Notes: generated by a model not told the origin, from the sequence alone. A stretch of DNA of 64,000 nucleotides from Rhodoferax sediminis (GCF_006970865.1 NZ_CP035503.1:943001-1007000), one strand, 5' to 3'. Positions 11,327 through 19,520 are shown, counted from the first letter of the stretch. Made by a program: numbers and translations.

Positions 11327-11803
11327 ATGAAAATCGAAAAAAACACCGCCGTCACGCTGCGCTACAAGGTGCTGGACGCCGCCGGCAAGCTCCTCGAGGA
11401 AAGCCACGAGCCCATGGTTTACCTGCACGGCGGCTACGGCAACACCTTCCCAAAGATCGAGGAAGCGCTCGAAGGGAAAGAGCCGCAGTACCAGACCAGC
11501 GTTGAACTGCAGCCGCAGGACGCCTTCGGCCTGCGCGACGAGAGCCTGCTGCAGACCATTCCCAAGACCCAGTTTCCGCCTGGCGTGAAGGTCGGCGGCC
11601 AGTTGCAGGGCCGGGGCGAGGATGGCCACGAACACGCCTTCACCGTCATGAAAATCAAGGGCGACAAGGTTTTCCTCGACGGCAACCACCCTTTTGCCGG
11701 CAAGGTCTTGCGCTTCAACCTCACCGTGACCGAGGTCCGCGCTGCCACCGAAGAGGAGGTGGCGCATGGGCACGTGCACGGTGAGCATGGCCACCACCAC
11801 TGA
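11327..11803 (+). CDS. FKBP-type peptidyl-prolyl isomerase, SlyD-like
   Basis: A 158-residue two-domain isomerase/chaperone with the FKBP flap-containing insert. It has the N-terminal VTLRYKVLDAAGKLLEES strands, the YLHGGYGNTFPKIEEALEG segment, then an IF-like chaperone domain to about residue 115, and DGNHPFAGKVLRFNLTV returning to the FKBP fold. The short His-rich tail (HGHVHGEHGHHH) is a likely nickel-binding site, as in SlyD. The ATG at 11327 excludes the divergent spacer. Its end overlaps the next gene by 38 bases in another frame, so the two are probably one unit. Confidence 0.92.
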   Translation: MKIEKNTAVTLRYKVLDAAGKLLEESHEPMVYLHGGYGNTFPKIEEALEGKEPQYQTSVELQPQDAFGLRDESLLQTIPKTQFPPGVKVGGQLQGRGEDGHEHAFTVMKIKGDKVFLDGNHPFAGKVLRFNLTVTEVRAATEEEVAHGHVHGEHGHHH

Positions 11804-12863
11804 TACGCGGCGCGCCGCCGTCGCCCGCCTGCTGCTCATTCTTGCGTGGTTTGCCGGCCCGGGAGCTTGGGCGCAGGCGCCGAGCCCGCCAACGCCGGGC
11901 CAAGCCAGCCCCGAGGTGATCGAAAACACGCTCGGCATGAAGCTGGTGCGCGTGCCCGCCGGCGAATTCACGATGGGCAGCGATGAGGCGCCCGACGCGC
12001 TCGCGTCAAGCTATCCGGCCTACGAGCACCAGCGCTTTGTGGATTTGTACGACGAAGCGCCCCGGCACCGCGTGCGCATCACGCGGCCCTTTTACCTGGG
12101 GCAGGATGAAGTCACAGTGGGCCAATTCGCCCGGTTCTTGGCGCTGTCGGGCTACACGCCTGAATCAGTGGCCGACGGCACGGGCGGCTACGGCTACAAC
12201 GCGGCCTACGACCCGTCCAAAACGGAGCGCGGCGACGCCTTCGAAGGCCGCAACCCCATTTACAGCTGGCGCAACCCGGGCTTCCCCCAAGGGGACGACC
12301 ACCCGGTGCTGAACGTGACCTGGAACGACGCGGTCGCGCTGGCAAAGTGGCTGAGCAACAAGGAAGGCGCCGTGTACCGCCTGCCCACCGAGGCGGAGTG
12401 GGAGTACGCGTGCCGCGCGGGCACCCCCGCCCGCTACCCCAACGGCGACGACCCGCAGGCCCTCACGCACATCGCCAACACCTTCGACGCCGACGCGGCC
12501 ACCTACTGGCCGCGCTGGCAGGCCTTTGCGCTCAAGGGGCACGACGGCTTTGCCTTCACGGCGCCCGTCGGCAGCTTTCCTGCCAACGCGTTCGGGCTGC
12601 ACGACATGCTCGGCAACGCCTGGGAGTGGGTGTCGGACTGGTATGGCGACACCTACTACAAGACCTCGCCCGTGGATGATCCGCAGGGACCGGCATCAGG
12701 CTCGGTGCGCGTGCGCCGCGGCGGGTCCTGGCACACGTGGGCCCTGTATGCGCGCTGCTCGTTCCGGAACTGGAATGCAGCCAGCACCCGCTACACGCTG
12801 TTGGGGATGCGGTTGCTACGGGAAGACAAGGCTAGCGGGTCTGTGCAAGCACGCGATAAGTGA
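11766..12863 (+). CDS. SUMF1/FGE-domain exported protein
   Basis: A 365-residue protein of the formylglycine-generating-enzyme superfamily with a signal peptide (AVARLLLILAWFAGPGAWAQ). The fold markers are VPAGEFTMGSDEAP near 60, PFYLGQDEVTVGQFARFL, HPVLNVTWNDAVALAKWLS, YRLPTEAEWEYACRAGTP and GNAWEWVSDWYGD. True FGE has two catalytic cysteines right after the final GGSY/W; here the segment reads GGSWHTWALYARCSFRN and lacks both at the expected places. It is therefore probably not a sulfatase activator. A GAGGAGG site precedes the ATG at 11766; ATG at 11787 is an alternative. Confidence 0.85.
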   Translation: MGTCTVSMATTTDTRRAAVARLLLILAWFAGPGAWAQAPSPPTPGQASPEVIENTLGMKLVRVPAGEFTMGSDEAPDALASSYPAYEHQRFVDLYDEAPRHRVRITRPFYLGQDEVTVGQFARFLALSGYTPESVADGTGGYGYNAAYDPSKTERGDAFEGRNPIYSWRNPGFPQGDDHPVLNVTWNDAVALAKWLSNKEGAVYRLPTEAEWEYACRAGTPARYPNGDDPQALTHIANTFDADAATYWPRWQAFALKGHDGFAFTAPVGSFPANAFGLHDMLGNAWEWVSDWYGDTYYKTSPVDDPQGPASGSVRVRRGGSWHTWALYARCSFRNWNAASTRYTLLGMRLLREDKASGSVQARDK

Positions 12864-12988
12864 ATCTACCTGGTGCCCGGTCTCGCGGCGCGATGACGCG
12901 CCACGTCAAGCCTGCGCGATAGTTTCAATCCAGTTTTCCATCCTGTCGGATAAACTGCGGTCCCAGAATATCCGACGATCTATATCAC

Positions 12989-13860
12989 GTTAGCCGTCAG
13001 ACAATGCCTCTCTACAAGTACCTGCATCCTGACCGAACTGACGTTCTACGCAACCAGTGCATTCGCTTTTCGTCGCCGGCTGTCCTGAACGATCCCTTCG
13101 AGCTCAAGCCACATCTCGCAGCGCTCGCCACTCCTGAATACGCGGCAGCAGATCTGCAGCGGGCGCTCCCACGTGTCCTTGCCGAGGAACTCGCCCAGTT
13201 GCCCGCGGAGCTTCGCGCTCTAGTCTCGGAAGAAGCGCTGCAGGCCTTCCTTAAAGCGCAGTTGCCTGCTATCCAGAAGAGCCTCAATGGCGCATCGGCG
13301 CAAATGATGCCGCTCCTTCAGGAGACGATGGCGCGAAAGCTGGAGGAGCTTCTTGGCGTGCTCTGCTTGTCCGAGTCCCCGAAGAGTCTTCTCATGTGGG
13401 CGCACTACGCAGATTCTCATAGAGGGTTCGTCGTGCAGTTCGATGAGACTTCACCGTTCTTCAACCGGTGCGTCTCCGAAGATGACGAGCTTAGGCATCT
13501 ACGTCAGGTGACTTACGGTTCCAAGCGGCCCTCTCTAACACTTTCAGAAGTTGAGGATGGTTCGGCCTTCCTGATGAAGGGTGTCGAGTGGGAGTACGAA
13601 GCCGAATGGAGAATGATTGTGCCGCTCGCGGACGCGTCGCATGTCATAGGAACGGGGCCGGAGGCAATCCATCTCTTCAGTTTTCCGGCCCAGGCGGTAA
13701 CGTCAGTAATTCTCGGCTGCCGAATGTTGGAAACCAAGAGAGCTGAAATTCAGGCGCTACTCGCCGCGTTGCCGCAGTACGCTCACACTCGCTGCATTCA
13801 TGCGGCCATTGACAATGAAAGCTACCGCCTCCGTGTCGGGCCCGCTCACTGACGACTAAC
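12989..13860. repeat. 12-base inverted repeats bounding the DUF2971 gene
   Basis: GTTAGCCGTCAG at 12989-13000 lies three bases before the ATG. CTGACGACTAAC at 13849-13860 spans the stop codon. The second is the reverse complement of the first except at one position (11 of 12). The layout is like the R boxes at the ends of an integron cassette, but the GTTRRRY consensus is broken at base 6 in both. Confidence 0.6.
13004..13852 (+). CDS. DUF2971 domain-containing protein
   Basis: A 282-residue protein with the DUF2971 pattern: MPLYKYLHPDRTDVLRNQ, FSSPAVLNDPFELKPH near residue 22, then MWAHYADSHRGFVVQFD at about 130 and VEWEYEAEWRMIVPL at about 190. Function is unknown; members are common in accessory regions. 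Codon choice differs from neighbours, with more A/T at third positions and codons such as TTA, AGA and TCT, which suggests transfer. The gene is closely bounded by 12-base inverted repeats (12989-13000 and 13849-13860). No ribosome site is obvious. The preceding 125 bases hold only a small GGCGCG-ATGA-CGCGCC hairpin. Confidence 0.85.
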   Translation: MPLYKYLHPDRTDVLRNQCIRFSSPAVLNDPFELKPHLAALATPEYAAADLQRALPRVLAEELAQLPAELRALVSEEALQAFLKAQLPAIQKSLNGASAQMMPLLQETMARKLEELLGVLCLSESPKSLLMWAHYADSHRGFVVQFDETSPFFNRCVSEDDELRHLRQVTYGSKRPSLTLSEVEDGSAFLMKGVEWEYEAEWRMIVPLADASHVIGTGPEAIHLFSFPAQAVTSVILGCRMLETKRAEIQALLAALPQYAHTRCIHAAIDNESYRLRVGPAH

Positions 13861-13931
13861 CCTGTATGGACCCCCCAACGGCAGGAAACTGACCGTTTTG
13901 GTCGACGAGTACCGAAGGCGGTTCAAAGAGT

Positions 13932-13992
13932 TGATCGCTATTAAATCAGTAGCTAACTACGAATACCCAGTAAGGTCCAGAGCCCTAAATGA
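13932..13992 (+). repeat. Comamonadaceae-type interspersed repeat, copy 2
   Basis: The core CGCTATTAAATCAGTAGCTA is followed by a tail resembling TAAGGTCCAGAGCCCTAAAT, parallel to the TAATGGCTAGAGGCC tail of the copy at 19521. It occupies the gap after the DUF2971 gene. Confidence 0.6.
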
Positions 13993-14043
13993 CTCTCGGT
14001 AGTTTCGCAATAAAACTCATGACACCCGTCCGTCACGAAGCAC

Positions 14044-14412
14044 TCAATCCCCAACATCTTCCCCCATCAATCCCGCGATATGGAAGCACAGCAGTGCGAC
14101 CGCGGCGGACAGCAGCGCCAGCGTGTACGCCAGGCGCCGCCCATGCCACAGCGACAAAAACCGGCGGTGGAATTCGAGCACCAGGACGGCGGACTGGCCG
14201 CCGAGGCGCTCGACCTCCTGCAGTTCGCGCGTCGATTCCGCGAGCGTGAGGGCGTAGGTGTTTCCGCCCACGATGTTGTAGCCGGCAGCGTTCGTGTCGG
14301 CGGGGTTCGCCGCCAGGAAATAGACCAGCGCGGCGGCGACCAGGCCCCCGATCAGGATGATGGCGCCGGCCAGGTAAAGGCGGCTGGCCGGGGTGGAATG
14401 CTTCAAGGGCAT
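14044..14412 (-). CDS. Small membrane protein, unknown function
   Basis: A 122-residue protein with two predicted membrane helices, LYLAGAIILIGGLVAAALVY near the N-terminus and LAYTLALLSAAVALLCFHIA near the C-terminus. Between them lies a soluble loop (NPADTNAAGYNIVGG, then a helix with STRELQEVERLGGQSAVLVL). I recognise no family. ATG at 14412 is preferred because an upstream frame start at 14496 would overlap the ProQ-like gene, which ends at 14453. Being 41 bases downstream of that gene on the same strand, it may share its transcript. Confidence 0.6.
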   Translation of the reverse strand: MPLKHSTPASRLYLAGAIILIGGLVAAALVYFLAANPADTNAAGYNIVGGNTYALTLAESTRELQEVERLGGQSAVLVLEFHRRFLSLWHGRRLAYTLALLSAAVALLCFHIAGLMGEDVGD

Positions 14413-14452
14413 GGCGCCATGGCCTGACAGCGTCTGCGCTGTCGGCGCAATA

Positions 14453-15139
14453 TCAGAGCGGGGCGGCTGGAGCCTGTTGGCGGCGCTGGCGCTCAAGCGC
14501 CGCGGTCACGTCGCGCGGGTTCAGGCCGTACATCTCGGCAAACTCCGCAGGGGTCTTGCCGCTGCTCTCCAGCGCCCGGCACAGGGCTTCCTGCCTGGCG
14601 CGCTGCTGGTCGTATTCGGCAAACGCTTCCTCCAGCAGGGCGTTGGCGCGCGCATCGCTCGTCTGGACCTTGGCCCGGTACTCCTGGGGCGTCAGGCCGG
14701 AGGCCTCGAACGCGCGCAGGAGCTGCGCGCGAAACTTCGGCCGCAGATCTTCGGGGGTCCGGCCCTGCTTGCGGCGGAACAGTTCCAGCACGGACAGGCA
14801 GACATGCTCGGGGGCCACGGGTTCCACGGCCACACCGGTCAGGTCGTGACGCGGCTTGCCCGCAGCCACGCTTTGCAGGTAGCGCGTGGAGCGTGTGTGC
14901 ACGCCCAGGGCGGCCTTGAGCGCGTCGCGCGAGAAATGCTCGGGATGCGCGGCCAGCAGTTCCTGAAAGATCCCGAGCTTGAGCGGCAGGAACTCGGCGC
15001 CGAACAGGTGCGGATACAGCTCGAACAGTTTTTCCAGCACGGGCCGGGCGGAAGGCAGGCGTCCCGGTTTTTTGGCCGAAGCCTCGGGGGGCGTGGATGC
15101 ATCTGGCAGGACAGGGGCGTCGGAGGGGCTGGGGGTCAT
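14453..15139 (-). CDS. ProQ/FinO-family RNA chaperone
   Basis: A 228-residue RNA-binding protein. The ProQ/FinO domain covers about residues 30-150: ARPVLEKLFELYPHLFGAEF, then LPLKLGIFQELLA, then SRDALKAALGVHTRSTRYLQ. This is the hallmark order of the FinO fold, which binds structured sRNAs and mRNA 3' ends. A long charged C-terminal helix region rich in Arg, Gln and Glu follows (ARANALLEEAFAEYDQQRAR). ATG at 15139 is preceded by AAAGGT. Lower-GC sequence separates it from slyX upstream. Confidence 0.88.
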   Translation of the reverse strand: MTPSPSDAPVLPDASTPPEASAKKPGRLPSARPVLEKLFELYPHLFGAEFLPLKLGIFQELLAAHPEHFSRDALKAALGVHTRSTRYLQSVAAGKPRHDLTGVAVEPVAPEHVCLSVLELFRRKQGRTPEDLRPKFRAQLLRAFEASGLTPQEYRAKVQTSDARANALLEEAFAEYDQQRARQEALCRALESSGKTPAEFAEMYGLNPRDVTAALERQRRQQAPAAPL

Positions 15140-15188
15140 GAAGTTAAACCTTTGATCAACCCGCGATTGTCGGCGAAATGGCGAGCGC

Positions 15189-15407
15189 TCAGTAATGCGG
15201 CGGCAGCTCGTCGCGCAGGTTGCGCGCCGCGCCGGGCTGCCCATCGGTGGCGGGCTGGCGCAGATGGCCGATCTCGCGAATCAGCAGGTCGATTTGCTGT
15301 TGCTGACGGACGATGACCTGGTCCAGCTGCTCCAGCAGGTCTTCGGTGAAGGTGGCCTTGATCTCCAGATCGGTCAGGCGCTGTTCGATGTCGTGCGGGT
15401 TTTCCAT
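15189..15407 (-). CDS. slyX: SlyX-family protein
   Basis: A 72-residue coiled-coil protein of the SlyX family; the function is not established. The sequence has the heptad helix IEQRLTDLEIKATFTEDLLE followed by VIVRQQQQIDLLIREIGHL, and ends with the conserved DELPPHY tail. The ATG at 15407 gives the usual short N-terminus. It is divergent from the DUF1330 gene, with only 78 bases between start codons for both promoters. Confidence 0.92.
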   Translation of the reverse strand: MENPHDIEQRLTDLEIKATFTEDLLEQLDQVIVRQQQQIDLLIREIGHLRQPATDGQPGAARNLRDELPPHY

Positions 15408-15485
15408 ATCCCTATTGGACCTGATTTGCTGGCGCGCCGGACGCACGACAATCAGGGAGTCACCACCCACCCAGGAGAAGCAGCC

Positions 15486-15770
15486 ATGGTCGCTTATGTA
15501 GTCGCCCACGTCGAGGTCGTCGACGGCATCGGATACGAGGAATACAGCCAGAAGGTGTCCGCCACGATAGAGGCGTACGGGGGGCGCTCCATTGCCCGCG
15601 GCGGCGCCACGGAAGTGTTGGAGGGCGAGGCACCCGGCCGCTGGGTGCTGCTCGAATTCCCGAGCATGGCCCAACTCAAAACCTGGTGGGACTCGCCCGA
15701 GTACCTGCCGCTGCGCGCCATCCGTGCGCGCACGGCCAAATCCCTGCTGGTCGCGACCGAAGGCGTTTGA
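15486..15770 (+). CDS. DUF1330 domain-containing protein
   Basis: A 94-residue ferredoxin-like-fold protein of the DUF1330 family (function unknown, dimeric alpha/beta barrel). It has VAYVVAHVEVVDGIGYEEYS at the start, a central GGRSIARGGATEVLEG, and EFPSMAQLKTWWDSPEYLPL with the conserved W-x-S-P/E-Y signature. AGGAGA precedes the ATG at 15486. It is followed 58 bases later by the acyl-CoA synthetase gene on the same strand. Confidence 0.92.
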   Translation: MVAYVVAHVEVVDGIGYEEYSQKVSATIEAYGGRSIARGGATEVLEGEAPGRWVLLEFPSMAQLKTWWDSPEYLPLRAIRARTAKSLLVATEGV

Positions 15771-15828
15771 GCTGCCCGCGCCGGCGGAGTAAAGTTCCAG
15801 TTCACCCCATGATATTGAAGGAGACACA

Positions 15829-17553
15829 ATGACCGCCGCCGACGCCTTCCTGCGAGCCCGCGACTTCCTGCTGGCGCACCGCACCGACTACGCCACCGCC
15901 TACCGCGATTTCAAATGGCCCGAGCTCACCGAGTTCAACTGGGCGCTGGACCACTTCGACCGCATGGCGGCGGGCAACGACAGGCCCGCGCTGTGGATCG
16001 TCGAGGAGTCGGGGGAGGAGCGCAAGCTCTCGTTCGCGCAGATGTCGGCGCGCTCGAACCAGGTGGCGAACTGGCTGCGCGCGCAGGGCGCGCGGCGCGG
16101 CGACCGCGTTCTCCTCATGCTGAACAACGAGGTGCCGCTGTGGGAGAGCATGCTGGCCTGCATCAAGCTGGGCGTGGTGCTGATTCCCTGCTCCAACCTG
16201 CTGACGCCGCAGGACTTGCGCGACCGGATGCTGCGCGGCGACGTCAAGCACGCGATCGTGGGCGCGGCGAACGTCGAGAAATTCGCCGATGTGCCGGGCA
16301 GCTACACCCGCGTATGCGTCGGCAAAGCCGTTAGCGGCTGGCTGGATTTTGCCGATTCGATACAGGCTCCGGCCGGCTTTAGCCCGGACGGCGCGACCCG
16401 CGCGAGCGATCCCTTGCTGCTGTATTTCACCTCCGGCACCACGTCCCAGCCCAAACTCGTGCTGCACACGCACCAGAGCTACCCGGTGGGTCATTTGTCG
16501 ACGATGTACTGGATCGGCCTGCAGCCCGGCGACATCCACCTCAACATCTCATCGCCCGGCTGGGCCAAGCACGCGTGGAGCTGTTTCTTCGCGCCCTGGA
16601 ATGCCGGTGCCTGCGTCTTCATCTACAACTACACGCGTTTCAACGCGCCGGCGCTGCTCGGCGTGCTGGAAAAATTCCAGGTGACGACGATGTGCGCGCC
16701 CCCGACGGTGTGGCGCATGCTGATCCAGGAGGATCTCGCTGCGCATCGCGACCGTCTGCACATCCGTGAGTTGATCGGCGCCGGCGAGCCGCTGAACCCC
16801 GAGGTCATCGAGCAGATCAAGACGGCCTGGGGCATCACGGTGCGCGACGGGTATGGCCAGACGGAAACCACGGCCCAGGTCGGCAACCCGCCGGGGCAGC
16901 CGGTGAAGGCGGGGTCGATGGGCCGTCCGCTGCCGGGCTATCGCGTCGTGCTGATCGATGCCGATGGCCAGCAGGCCGACGAGGGCGAGCTCGCGCTGCA
17001 TCTGGATCCGCGCCCCGTCGGACTGATGAGCGGCTACCTCGACGACAGCGAGAAGAATGCCGAGGTGACGCGCGGTGGCGTGTACCGCACCGGCGACGTG
17101 GCCGCGCGCGATGCCGACGGCTATATCACCTACGTGGGCCGCGCCGACGATGTGTTCAAGGCCGCGGACTATCGCATCTCGCCGTTCGAACTGGAATCCG
17201 TCGCGATCGAGCACGAAGCCGTGGCCGAGGCCGCGGTGGTGCCCAGCCCCGATCCGCTGCGTCTGGCCGTGCCCAAGGTCTTCGTTGCCTTGCGTCAGGG
17301 CTACAGCCCCTCGGCAGCGCTGGCCGAAAGCATCCTGACCTTTCTGCGGGTGAAGCTGGCGCCGTACAAGCGCATCCGCCGGCTCGAGTTTGCGGAGCTG
17401 CCGAAGACCATCTCCGGCAAGATCCGCCGCGTGGACCTGCGCCATGCAGAAGCCACGCGCCGCGCCGCCAACGAGAAGGGCGAGTGGGAGTTCTTCGAAG
17501 AGGACTTTGCCGCCTTGCGGTCCCCGGCCGAAACGAAATCGCCGCGCGCGTAG
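15829..17553 (+). CDS. Acyl-CoA synthetase (AMP-forming), medium-chain type
   Basis: A 574-residue ANL-superfamily ligase that activates a carboxylic acid to its CoA thioester via an acyl-adenylate. The A3 motif YFTSGTTSQPKLVLHTH lies near residues 198-214, GYGQTETT near 341-348, and the hinge and C-terminal domain hold YRTGDVAARDADGYITYVGR and the catalytic lysine in LPKTISGKIRR. The overall pattern (WAKHAWSCFFAPWNAGACVF) is like ACSM-type medium-chain or benzoate-like ligases; the substrate cannot be fixed. AAGGAG precedes the ATG. It is followed 37 bases later by acuI, suggesting a shared acyl-CoA pathway. Confidence 0.92.
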   Translation: MTAADAFLRARDFLLAHRTDYATAYRDFKWPELTEFNWALDHFDRMAAGNDRPALWIVEESGEERKLSFAQMSARSNQVANWLRAQGARRGDRVLLMLNNEVPLWESMLACIKLGVVLIPCSNLLTPQDLRDRMLRGDVKHAIVGAANVEKFADVPGSYTRVCVGKAVSGWLDFADSIQAPAGFSPDGATRASDPLLLYFTSGTTSQPKLVLHTHQSYPVGHLSTMYWIGLQPGDIHLNISSPGWAKHAWSCFFAPWNAGACVFIYNYTRFNAPALLGVLEKFQVTTMCAPPTVWRMLIQEDLAAHRDRLHIRELIGAGEPLNPEVIEQIKTAWGITVRDGYGQTETTAQVGNPPGQPVKAGSMGRPLPGYRVVLIDADGQQADEGELALHLDPRPVGLMSGYLDDSEKNAEVTRGGVYRTGDVAARDADGYITYVGRADDVFKAADYRISPFELESVAIEHEAVAEAAVVPSPDPLRLAVPKVFVALRQGYSPSAALAESILTFLRVKLAPYKRIRRLEFAELPKTISGKIRRVDLRHAEATRRAANEKGEWEFFEEDFAALRSPAETKSPRA

Positions 17554-17590
17554 CGACACCCAATCAACCATGTCCTAGAAGGAGTCCGCG

Positions 17591-18574
17591 ATGTTCCAGG
17601 CCCTGTTGCTCACCCAAAACGACAAGCAGACCGTTGCGACGCTGGCGCCGCTGGATGAAGCCCGGTTGCCGGCGGGCGACGTGACGGTGCGCGTGCAGTA
17701 CTCGAGCCTGAACTTCAAGGATGCGCTGGCGATCACCGGGCGCGGCGCGATCGTGAAGAAGTGGCCGCTGGTGCCGGGCATCGACCTGGCCGGCGTCGTC
17801 GAGCAGAGCCTGGACCCCGCCTGGAAACCCGGCGACCGTGTCGTCGTCAACGGCTGGGGCCTCGGCGAGACACATTGGGGTGGCCTGGCCCAGAAGGCGC
17901 GACTCTATGCGGGATGGCTGCTGCGCCTGCCCGAGGCTTATTCAACCCGGCAGGCGATGGCCATCGGCACCGCGGGCTACACCGCGGCCCTGTGCGTGAT
18001 GGCCTTGCAGCGCCATGGCCTGAGGCCGGGTGACGGCGAAGTGCTCGTCACCGGCGCGGCCGGCGGGGTCGGCTCGGTGGCCGTCAAACTGCTCTCGGGC
18101 CTTGGCTATTCGGTCATCGCATCCACGGGCCGGCCGCAGGAAGCCGACTACCTGAAGTCGCTGGGCGCGGCGCACATCATCGATCGCACTGAGCTCTCCG
18201 CGCCGGGTAAGCCGCTGCAGCGCGAGCGCTGGGCCGGCGTGATCGACACGGTGGGCAGCCACACCCTGGCCAACGCCTGCGCCGCAACCCGTTGGAACGG
18301 CGCCGTCGCGGCCTGCGGCCTGGCGCAGGGCGCCGACTTCCCGAGCACCGTGATGCCCTTCATCCTGCGCGGCGTGACGCTGTACGGGATCAACTGCGTC
18401 TTCATCGACAACGCCAGGCGTGCCGAGGCCTGGCGGCTGCTGGCGCAGCATGTGGATGGCGCCACCCTGGAGCGCATGACGGTCGAAATCGGGCTGTCGC
18501 AGGTGATCGCCCAATCGCCCGTGCTGCTCGACGGCAAGGTGCGCGGCCGCGTGGTGGTGGATGTGAATCGCTGA
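17591..18574 (+). CDS. acuI: Acrylyl-CoA reductase-type quinone oxidoreductase (AcuI/YhdH)
   Basis: A 327-residue medium-chain dehydrogenase/reductase of the YhdH/AcuI group, NADPH-dependent and without zinc. The N-terminal GroES-like domain carries SSLNFKDALAITGRG and PGIDLAGVVEQS. The Rossmann motif is VTGAAGGVGSVAVKLL at about 154-169, and the C-terminal part has GVTLYGINCVFID. Known members reduce acrylyl-CoA to propionyl-CoA. AGAAGGAG precedes the ATG. Coupling to the upstream acyl-CoA ligase fits activation and reduction of a short unsaturated acid. It ends one base short of the convergent prmC. Confidence 0.9.
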   Translation: MFQALLLTQNDKQTVATLAPLDEARLPAGDVTVRVQYSSLNFKDALAITGRGAIVKKWPLVPGIDLAGVVEQSLDPAWKPGDRVVVNGWGLGETHWGGLAQKARLYAGWLLRLPEAYSTRQAMAIGTAGYTAALCVMALQRHGLRPGDGEVLVTGAAGGVGSVAVKLLSGLGYSVIASTGRPQEADYLKSLGAAHIIDRTELSAPGKPLQRERWAGVIDTVGSHTLANACAATRWNGAVAACGLAQGADFPSTVMPFILRGVTLYGINCVFIDNARRAEAWRLLAQHVDGATLERMTVEIGLSQVIAQSPVLLDGKVRGRVVVDVNR

Positions 18575-18575
18575 G

Positions 18576-19514
18576 TCAGGCTCGCGGCGCGCGCCCGCCG
18601 CTGCAGCGCTCGATGCCGCTCAGATCCAGCCTGGACTGCACTTCCTCGAAGCCGGCGCCGCTAAGCAATTGGCGCACCGCCCCGGCCTGGTCGTAGCCGT
18701 GTTCCAGCAGCAGCCAGCCGGCCGGGCGCAGGTGCGCACGCGCCTGCGCGATGATGAGGCGAATGTCGTCCAGCCCATCGTGGCCGCTGGCCAGGGCCTG
18801 CAGCGGCTCGTGCGTCAAATCGATCAGGTGCCGGTCCTGCGCGGCGATGTAGGGCGGGTTCGAGACGATGGCGTGGTAGCGGCCGTGAACCGGTGTCAGC
18901 CATGAGCCTTGCATGAATTCGATAGCTAACCCCAGCCGCTGCGCGTTGGCTTGAGCCACCTGCAGCGCGTCGCTGCTCGCGTCCGTGGCACTGACCTGCA
19001 AAGCGGGCCGTGCGTGCTTGAGGGCCAGCGCTACGGCACCGCTGCCGGTGCCCAGGTCGATGACGGAGATGAAACACCCCCGAAGCGCCTGTGGCGCCTC
19101 CCCCTCAAGGGGGCGATACCAGCGGCCCGGCAAAGCCGGTTCCGCGGTATCCCTGGCGTCGGGCAGCATAGGTTTCGACTGAACGGATACCTCGTCCAGC
19201 ACCTCCAGCGCCCACTCCACCAGCGTTTCAGTGTCGGGCCGGGGCACCAGCACGCGCGCGTCAACCCGCAGGTCGAGCCCGAAAAATTCCCTGTGGCCGG
19301 TGATGTAGGCCAGCGGCTCGCCGCTAGAGCGGCGTTGCACCGAGGCGTCCAACGTGGCTTCCACCGCGGGCGGCAGCGCATCGGTGTCATGCACGAGCAG
19401 CCAGGCCCGGTCGTGCGTGGCGCGGCCCAGCGCGTGCAGCAGCAGCAACTGCGCATCCAGCCGGTCCAGGCCGCGGGACTGGGCTTCGAGCAGCGCTTGG
19501 GCGATGGAGGTCAC
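18576..19514 (-). CDS. prmC: Peptide chain release factor N5-glutamine methyltransferase
   Basis: It methylates the GGQ glutamine of release factors. The catalytic NPPY is at residues 219-222 (IVSNPPYIAAQ), and the SAM site is DLGTGSGAVALALK. At 312 residues it is about 35 longer than E. coli PrmC (277, NPPY at 183-186). The excess lies between VEWALEVLDE and VIDLGTGSG and is encoded by a repeat-like block (about 19072-19155) read in frame. The start is GTG at 19514, with no ribosome site because another repeat abuts it. It is downstream of prfA, its substrate gene. Confidence 0.93.
   Translation of the reverse strand: MTSIAQALLEAQSRGLDRLDAQLLLLHALGRATHDRAWLLVHDTDALPPAVEATLDASVQRRSSGEPLAYITGHREFFGLDLRVDARVLVPRPDTETLVEWALEVLDEVSVQSKPMLPDARDTAEPALPGRWYRPLEGEAPQALRGCFISVIDLGTGSGAVALALKHARPALQVSATDASSDALQVAQANAQRLGLAIEFMQGSWLTPVHGRYHAIVSNPPYIAAQDRHLIDLTHEPLQALASGHDGLDDIRLIIAQARAHLRPAGWLLLEHGYDQAGAVRQLLSGAGFEEVQSRLDLSGIERCSGGRAPRA
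19072..19155. repeat. Intragenic repeat block inserted in prmC
   Basis: The block holds a GCCTCCCCCTCAAGGGGGCG hairpin and a second one, GGCCCGGCAAAGCCGG, an arrangement like intergenic repeats I associate with Comamonadaceae. It adds about 35 codons between the N-terminal helical domain and the methyltransferase domain of PrmC without breaking the frame. Confidence 0.55.
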
Positions 19515-19520
19515 GTTCGA

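Noticed and set aside
12281..12300. A CCCCCAAGGGG patch as a repeat insertion in the SUMF1-domain gene
   Set aside because: It encodes GFPQGDDHPV, a normal conserved segment of the family, so the likeness to the repeat is chance.
11766..12863. Sulfatase-activating formylglycine-generating enzyme
   Set aside because: The fold is right, but both catalytic cysteines are missing at the expected positions.
12989..13860. A true integron gene cassette
   Set aside because: The paired boxes suggest it, but the GTTRRRY consensus fails at the same base on both sides, no full attC is visible downstream and no integron integrase is in the window. Kept only as a finding.
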